Of a stretch of 7,960 bases of DNA, positions 5,457-7,960 are shown one piece after another (the first letter of the stretch is position 1; each line of letters begins with the position of its first letter). The stretch comes from Oscillospiraceae bacterium (GTDB lineage Bacteria; Bacillota; Clostridia; Oscillospirales; Ruminococcaceae): contig JAQXFT010000147.1 in NCBI GenBank assembly GCA_029005335.1, positions 1 through 7,960 of the forward strand. The letters run 5' to 3'. Position numbers and translations under genes: made by a program. Below the pieces are notes generated by a model. That model ran no database searches. It saw nothing but the letters and a program-made list of their open reading frames with translations, and was not told the origin of the DNA.

Positions 5457-7535
5457 ATGAAAGATTACAGCACCGAAAAAATAAGAAATATTGCAATCGC
5501 CGGACATAACGGCTCCGGAAAGACAATGCTTACAGAAGCAATTCTCTATAAAACGGGAGCTTCTGAAAGATTCGGAAAGACCTCCGACGGTACTTCCGTA
5601 TGCGACTATGACAGCGAGGAAATCAAGAGAAAAATTTCCATAAATACCGCTCTTGCATCATGTGAGTATAACGGAATAAAAATCAATATGCTTGATACTC
5701 CCGGACTTTTCGATTTTGCAGGCGAAATGATTGAAGGTGTGCGTGCGTCCGACAGCGTTCTTATTACCGTATCAGCAAAATCCGGTGTAAAAGTAGGAAC
5801 TCAGAAAGCCTATGATGAAGCTATAAAGCAGGGAAAATCAAAAATGTTTGTTGTCACTAAAATTGATGACAAGGAGGCAAATTTCTTTAACGTCCTGACA
5901 CAGCTTAAAACCGTTTTCGGCCCTACTGTATGCCCTGTTGTTGTCCCCGTGATTAAGGACAGACAGATTGTCTCATATGTGAACCTGATTGAAATGAAAT
6001 CCTATAAATACGACGAAAACGGAAACGCTGTTGAAACTGAAATGCCTACAGCAGAAATATCCGAAAAAATGGAATACCGTATTGACGGACTTATCGGTGC
6101 AATAAGTGAAGCTGTCGCAGAAACCTCTGAAGAACTTATGGAAAAATTCTTTGAGGGCGAACCCTTTACCCAGAAAGAGCTTATAGACGGTATTCATGAC
6201 GGTATGAACAGAGGAATTATTACTCCTGTAGTATGTGCTTCAGCCTCTACATTTGCCGGAATTGATATGCTCTTAAAGGAGCTTGAACTACTCGTTCCAT
6301 ATCCTGATGAAGTATATCCGGCGGAAGCATTTGTCAGCAAGGACGAAATCAAAGAAATTCCATGTACTAAAGATGCTCCGCTTTCCGCATTTGTATTCAA
6401 GACCGTTGCTGACCCGTTTGTAGGCAAGATGTCATATATAAGAGTAATGTCGGGTATTCTGAAATCAAATACCGAGGTTGTCAATACTACTACAGGCTAT
6501 TCGGAAAAAATCGGCAAGCTCTATAACCTTTGCGGTAAGAAACAGACTGAGGTTGAATCTGCCGGAGCAGGTGACATCGTTGTAGCAGTCAAGATAAATG
6601 CGAAAACTTCTGATACTCTCACATCTGCCGAAAGAAAAATTGAATTTGGTGAAATGATATTCCCTCTGCCATGCTATTCAATGGCTGTGTATGCTTCCTC
6701 TCAGGGCGATGAAGCAAAAATATCAGCAGGTATGCAGAGACTTCTCGAAGAGGATAAAACACTCTCATATATACAGAATGAAGATACAAAGGAACAGATT
6801 CTGAGCGGTCTCGGAGAACAGCATCTCGAAATCGCAGCAGCCAAGCTGAAAGGAAAATTCGGTGTTGATATAGTTCTGAAAGTTCCGAAGATTGCATACA
6901 AGGAGACTATCAGAAAGAAAGTAAAGGTTGAAGGCAAGCATAAGAAACAGTCGGGCGGTCACGGTCAGTACGGTCACGTCTGGATTGAATTTGAACCCTG
7001 CATAAGCGATACACTGGTATTTGATGAAAAAGTATTCGGCGGAGCAGTCCCGAAGAATTACTTCCCCGCAGTTCAGAAGGGACTTGAGGAGAGCGTTAAA
7101 AAAGGCGTACTTGCAGGCTGTCCGGTAGTGGGACTTAAAGCTATACTTGTTGACGGCTCATATCACCCTGTTGATTCCTCAGAAATGGCATTCAAGACGG
7201 CTGCATCTATCGCATATAAGGAAGGTATGCGTCAGGCTGACCCCGTGCTTCTTGAACCGTTCTCAGAGCTTAAAGTAATTATACCTGATGATAATACGGG
7301 CGACGTTATGGGCGAGCTTAATAAGAGACGTGGAAGAGTTCTGGGCATGGAGCCGGTATCACATGGCTTTACACAGATTCAGGCGGAAGTGCCGGACAGA
7401 GAAATGCATGATTTCGCAATGTATCTCCGTCAGACAACACGTGGTATGGGAAGCTTTTCACTTAGTTTTGTAAGATATGAACATCTTCCGGCAAATCTTG
7501 TTTCAGAAGTAATCACATCAGTGAGCGGAGACTAA
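5457..7535 (+). CDS. Elongation factor G-like GTPase (EF-G-2 type)
   Basis: A 692-residue translational GTPase with the five-domain EF-G plan: GTPase about 1-275, domain II about 300-380, III about 400-475, IV about 480-600, V to the end. GTP-binding motifs are the P-loop GHNGSGKT (16-23), DTPG (80-83), TKID (134-137) and CASAS (260-264). Domain IV keeps QSGGHGQYGHV (498-508) and the DSSEMAFK segment (573-580). It differs from canonical EF-G: the P-loop lacks the usual DAGKT form, switch I reads KRKISIN (57-63) instead of RGITI, and L84 replaces the catalytic His of DTPGH. These features match the EF-G-2 paralogue group, as in Thermus thermophilus, rather than the main translocase fusA, normally in the str operon. 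Its exact role is unresolved. It has its own promoter and terminator. Confidence 0.92.
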   Translation: MKDYSTEKIRNIAIAGHNGSGKTMLTEAILYKTGASERFGKTSDGTSVCDYDSEEIKRKISINTALASCEYNGIKINMLDTPGLFDFAGEMIEGVRASDSVLITVSAKSGVKVGTQKAYDEAIKQGKSKMFVVTKIDDKEANFFNVLTQLKTVFGPTVCPVVVPVIKDRQIVSYVNLIEMKSYKYDENGNAVETEMPTAEISEKMEYRIDGLIGAISEAVAETSEELMEKFFEGEPFTQKELIDGIHDGMNRGIITPVVCASASTFAGIDMLLKELELLVPYPDEVYPAEAFVSKDEIKEIPCTKDAPLSAFVFKTVADPFVGKMSYIRVMSGILKSNTEVVNTTTGYSEKIGKLYNLCGKKQTEVESAGAGDIVVAVKINAKTSDTLTSAERKIEFGEMIFPLPCYSMAVYASSQGDEAKISAGMQRLLEEDKTLSYIQNEDTKEQILSGLGEQHLEIAAAKLKGKFGVDIVLKVPKIAYKETIRKKVKVEGKHKKQSGGHGQYGHVWIEFEPCISDTLVFDEKVFGGAVPKNYFPAVQKGLEESVKKGVLAGCPVVGLKAILVDGSYHPVDSSEMAFKTAASIAYKEGMRQADPVLLEPFSELKVIIPDDNTGDVMGELNKRRGRVLGMEPVSHGFTQIQAEVPDREMHDFAMYLRQTTRGMGSFSLSFVRYEHLPANLVSEVITSVSGD

Positions 7536-7543
7536 TCAGATAT

Positions 7544-7580
7544 ATTCCGGACGGAAAAATAATTTCTGTCCGGAATTTTT
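7544..7580 (+). terminator. Rho-independent terminator of the EF-G-like gene
   Basis: The arm ATTCCGGACGGAAA (7544-7557) pairs with 7563-7576 through 14 positions with one G-T wobble, around a 5-base loop, and is followed by TTTTT (7576-7580). It begins 8 bases after the stop codon. Confidence 0.92.
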
Positions 7581-7638
7581 ATGCATTATATACATAATAT
7601 TCCTTTAAATATCACATTTTATTGTTGAAAAAATCGAA

Positions 7639-7654
7639 TCTGAAAAATTTCAGA
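7639..7654. repeat. Inverted repeat upstream of the tRNA promoter
   Basis: TCTGAAA (7639-7645) and TTTCAGA (7648-7654) form a perfect inverted repeat with a 2-base spacer, ending 7 bases before the -35 box. A further direct copy of TCTGAAAA lies within the promoter spacer (7670-7677), 31 bases from the first. It could be a protein-binding site; this is inference. Confidence 0.4.
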
Positions 7655-7661
7655 AAAACCC

Positions 7662-7690
7662 TTGACATTTCTGAAAACCCGTGATATAAT
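7662..7690 (+). promoter_or_regulatory. Consensus promoter of the tRNA cluster
   Basis: TTGACA (7662-7667) and TATAAT (7685-7690) match the sigma-A consensus perfectly with a 17-base spacer, as expected for a strong stable-RNA promoter. The transcript should start near 7697, leaving a leader of about 45 bases before the first tRNA. GTCGTC (7697-7702) and GATGAC (7709-7714) can form a small hairpin at its 5' end. Confidence 0.93.
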
Positions 7691-7740
7691 ATAATAGTCG
7701 TCAGGAGAGATGACAAAAAGCAAAGCGTTGATAGACAAAT

Positions 7741-7813
7741 GGGAGCATAGCTCAGCTGGGAGAGCATCTGCCTTACAAGCAGAGGGTCATAGGTTCGAGC
7801 CCTATTGTTCCCA
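7741..7813 (+). tRNA. tRNA-Val (anticodon TAC)
   Basis: A 73-base cloverleaf: acceptor GGGAGCA pairs with TGTTCCC (7806-7812) with one G-T, and the discriminator is A7813. The D-arm region reads GCTCAGCTGGGAGAGC, the anticodon loop CTTACAA has TAC at 7774-7776, and the T-loop reads GGTTCGAGCC. TAC reads GTA valine codons. The CCA end is not encoded (CTA follows), so it must be added by the CCA-adding enzyme. Confidence 0.97.
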
Positions 7814-7823
7814 CTATCAAAAT

Positions 7824-7897
7824 GGCCCGGTAGCTCAGTTGGTTAGAGCGCCGCCCTGTCACGGCGGAGGTCGTGAGTTCGAGCCTCATCCGGGTCG
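7824..7897 (+). tRNA. tRNA-Asp (anticodon GTC)
   Basis: A 74-base cloverleaf: acceptor GGCCCGG (7824-7830) pairs with CCGGGTC (7890-7896), with G7897 as discriminator, typical of tRNA-Asp. The anticodon GTC is at 7858-7860 within a GC-rich stem (CCGCC/GGCGG). CCA is not encoded. It lies 10 bases after tRNA-Val and is probably processed from the same precursor. Confidence 0.97.
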
Positions 7898-7907
7898 CTT
7901 TTATAAT

Positions 7908-7960
7908 GCGGATTTAGCTCATCTGGTAGAGCGCCACCTTGCCAAGGTGGAGGTAGCGAG
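7908..7960 (+). tRNA. tRNA-Gly (anticodon GCC), cut by window end
   Basis: The first 53 bases of a tRNA are present: acceptor 5' strand GCGGATT, D-arm with GCTCATCTGGTAGAGC, anticodon stem CCACC/GGTGG and loop TTGCCAA with GCC at 7941-7943. The T-arm and acceptor 3' strand lie beyond the window. It is 10 bases after tRNA-Asp and continues the Val-Asp-Gly cluster. Confidence 0.95.

Noticed and set aside
7704..7740. AGGAG followed closely by ATG in the tRNA leader, with the frame open into the tRNAs
   Set aside because: The spacing is only about 2 bases and the frame runs through the tRNA genes; the leader belongs to a stable-RNA transcript and the coding is accidental.
1..7960. Search for CRISPR arrays, insertion sequences, attachment sites or a novel multi-gene system
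   Set aside because: No regularly spaced repeats, transposase or integrase frames, or terminal inverted repeats were seen. The tRNA cluster could host integration, but no attachment duplication lies within the window.

Overview
The window looks like a core chromosomal segment from a low-to-moderate GC Firmicute, most likely a Ruminococcus-like member of the Oscillospiraceae. This rests on the ssb-rpsR pair, a Bacillus PheB-like ACT protein directly upstream of hom, an EF-G-2-type GTPase, consensus sigma-A-type promoters (TTGACA-N17-TATAAT), strong GGAGG-type ribosome binding sites, and tRNA genes without encoded CCA. The genus is inferred from protein flavour, not from a search.

Layout. Bases 34-828 hold ssb and rpsR, presumably the 3' part of an rpsF-ssb-rpsR operon that begins outside the window. 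A bidirectional terminator and a second long hairpin (about 846-925) separate rpsR from a convergent small DUF378 membrane protein gene (935-1150, minus strand). Head-to-head with it is a gene for a membrane-anchored NERD (nuclease-related) domain protein ending at 1865. A good promoter at 1884-1912 then drives a two-gene unit: an ACT-domain regulator of the PheB/UPF0735 family (1979-2422) and homoserine dehydrogenase hom (2452-3636), the branch-point enzyme towards threonine and methionine. A 184-base gap follows, with a strong terminator and an upstream segment able to pair with its 5' arm. A MOP-superfamily flippase gene (SpoVB/MATE-like, 3821-5311) comes next. An extended -10 promoter at 5366-5394 then drives an EF-G-like GTPase (5457-7535), closed by a terminator. 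A perfect consensus promoter (7662-7690) starts a tRNA cluster: Val(TAC), Asp(GTC) and Gly(GCC), the last cut by the window end.

How the genes work together: most units are independent housekeeping functions (replication and repair, translation, amino acid synthesis, envelope lipid-linked transport, tRNA supply). The clearest functional pair is the ACT protein with hom. Hom has only a reduced C-terminal extension where many relatives carry a full ACT regulatory domain, so the separate ACT protein may supply regulation.

No mobile element, CRISPR array, defence island or clearly new multi-gene system was seen. The most interesting non-coding signal is the possible attenuator leader between hom and the flippase gene. 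The most interesting protein signal is the altered GTPase centre of the EF-G-like protein.
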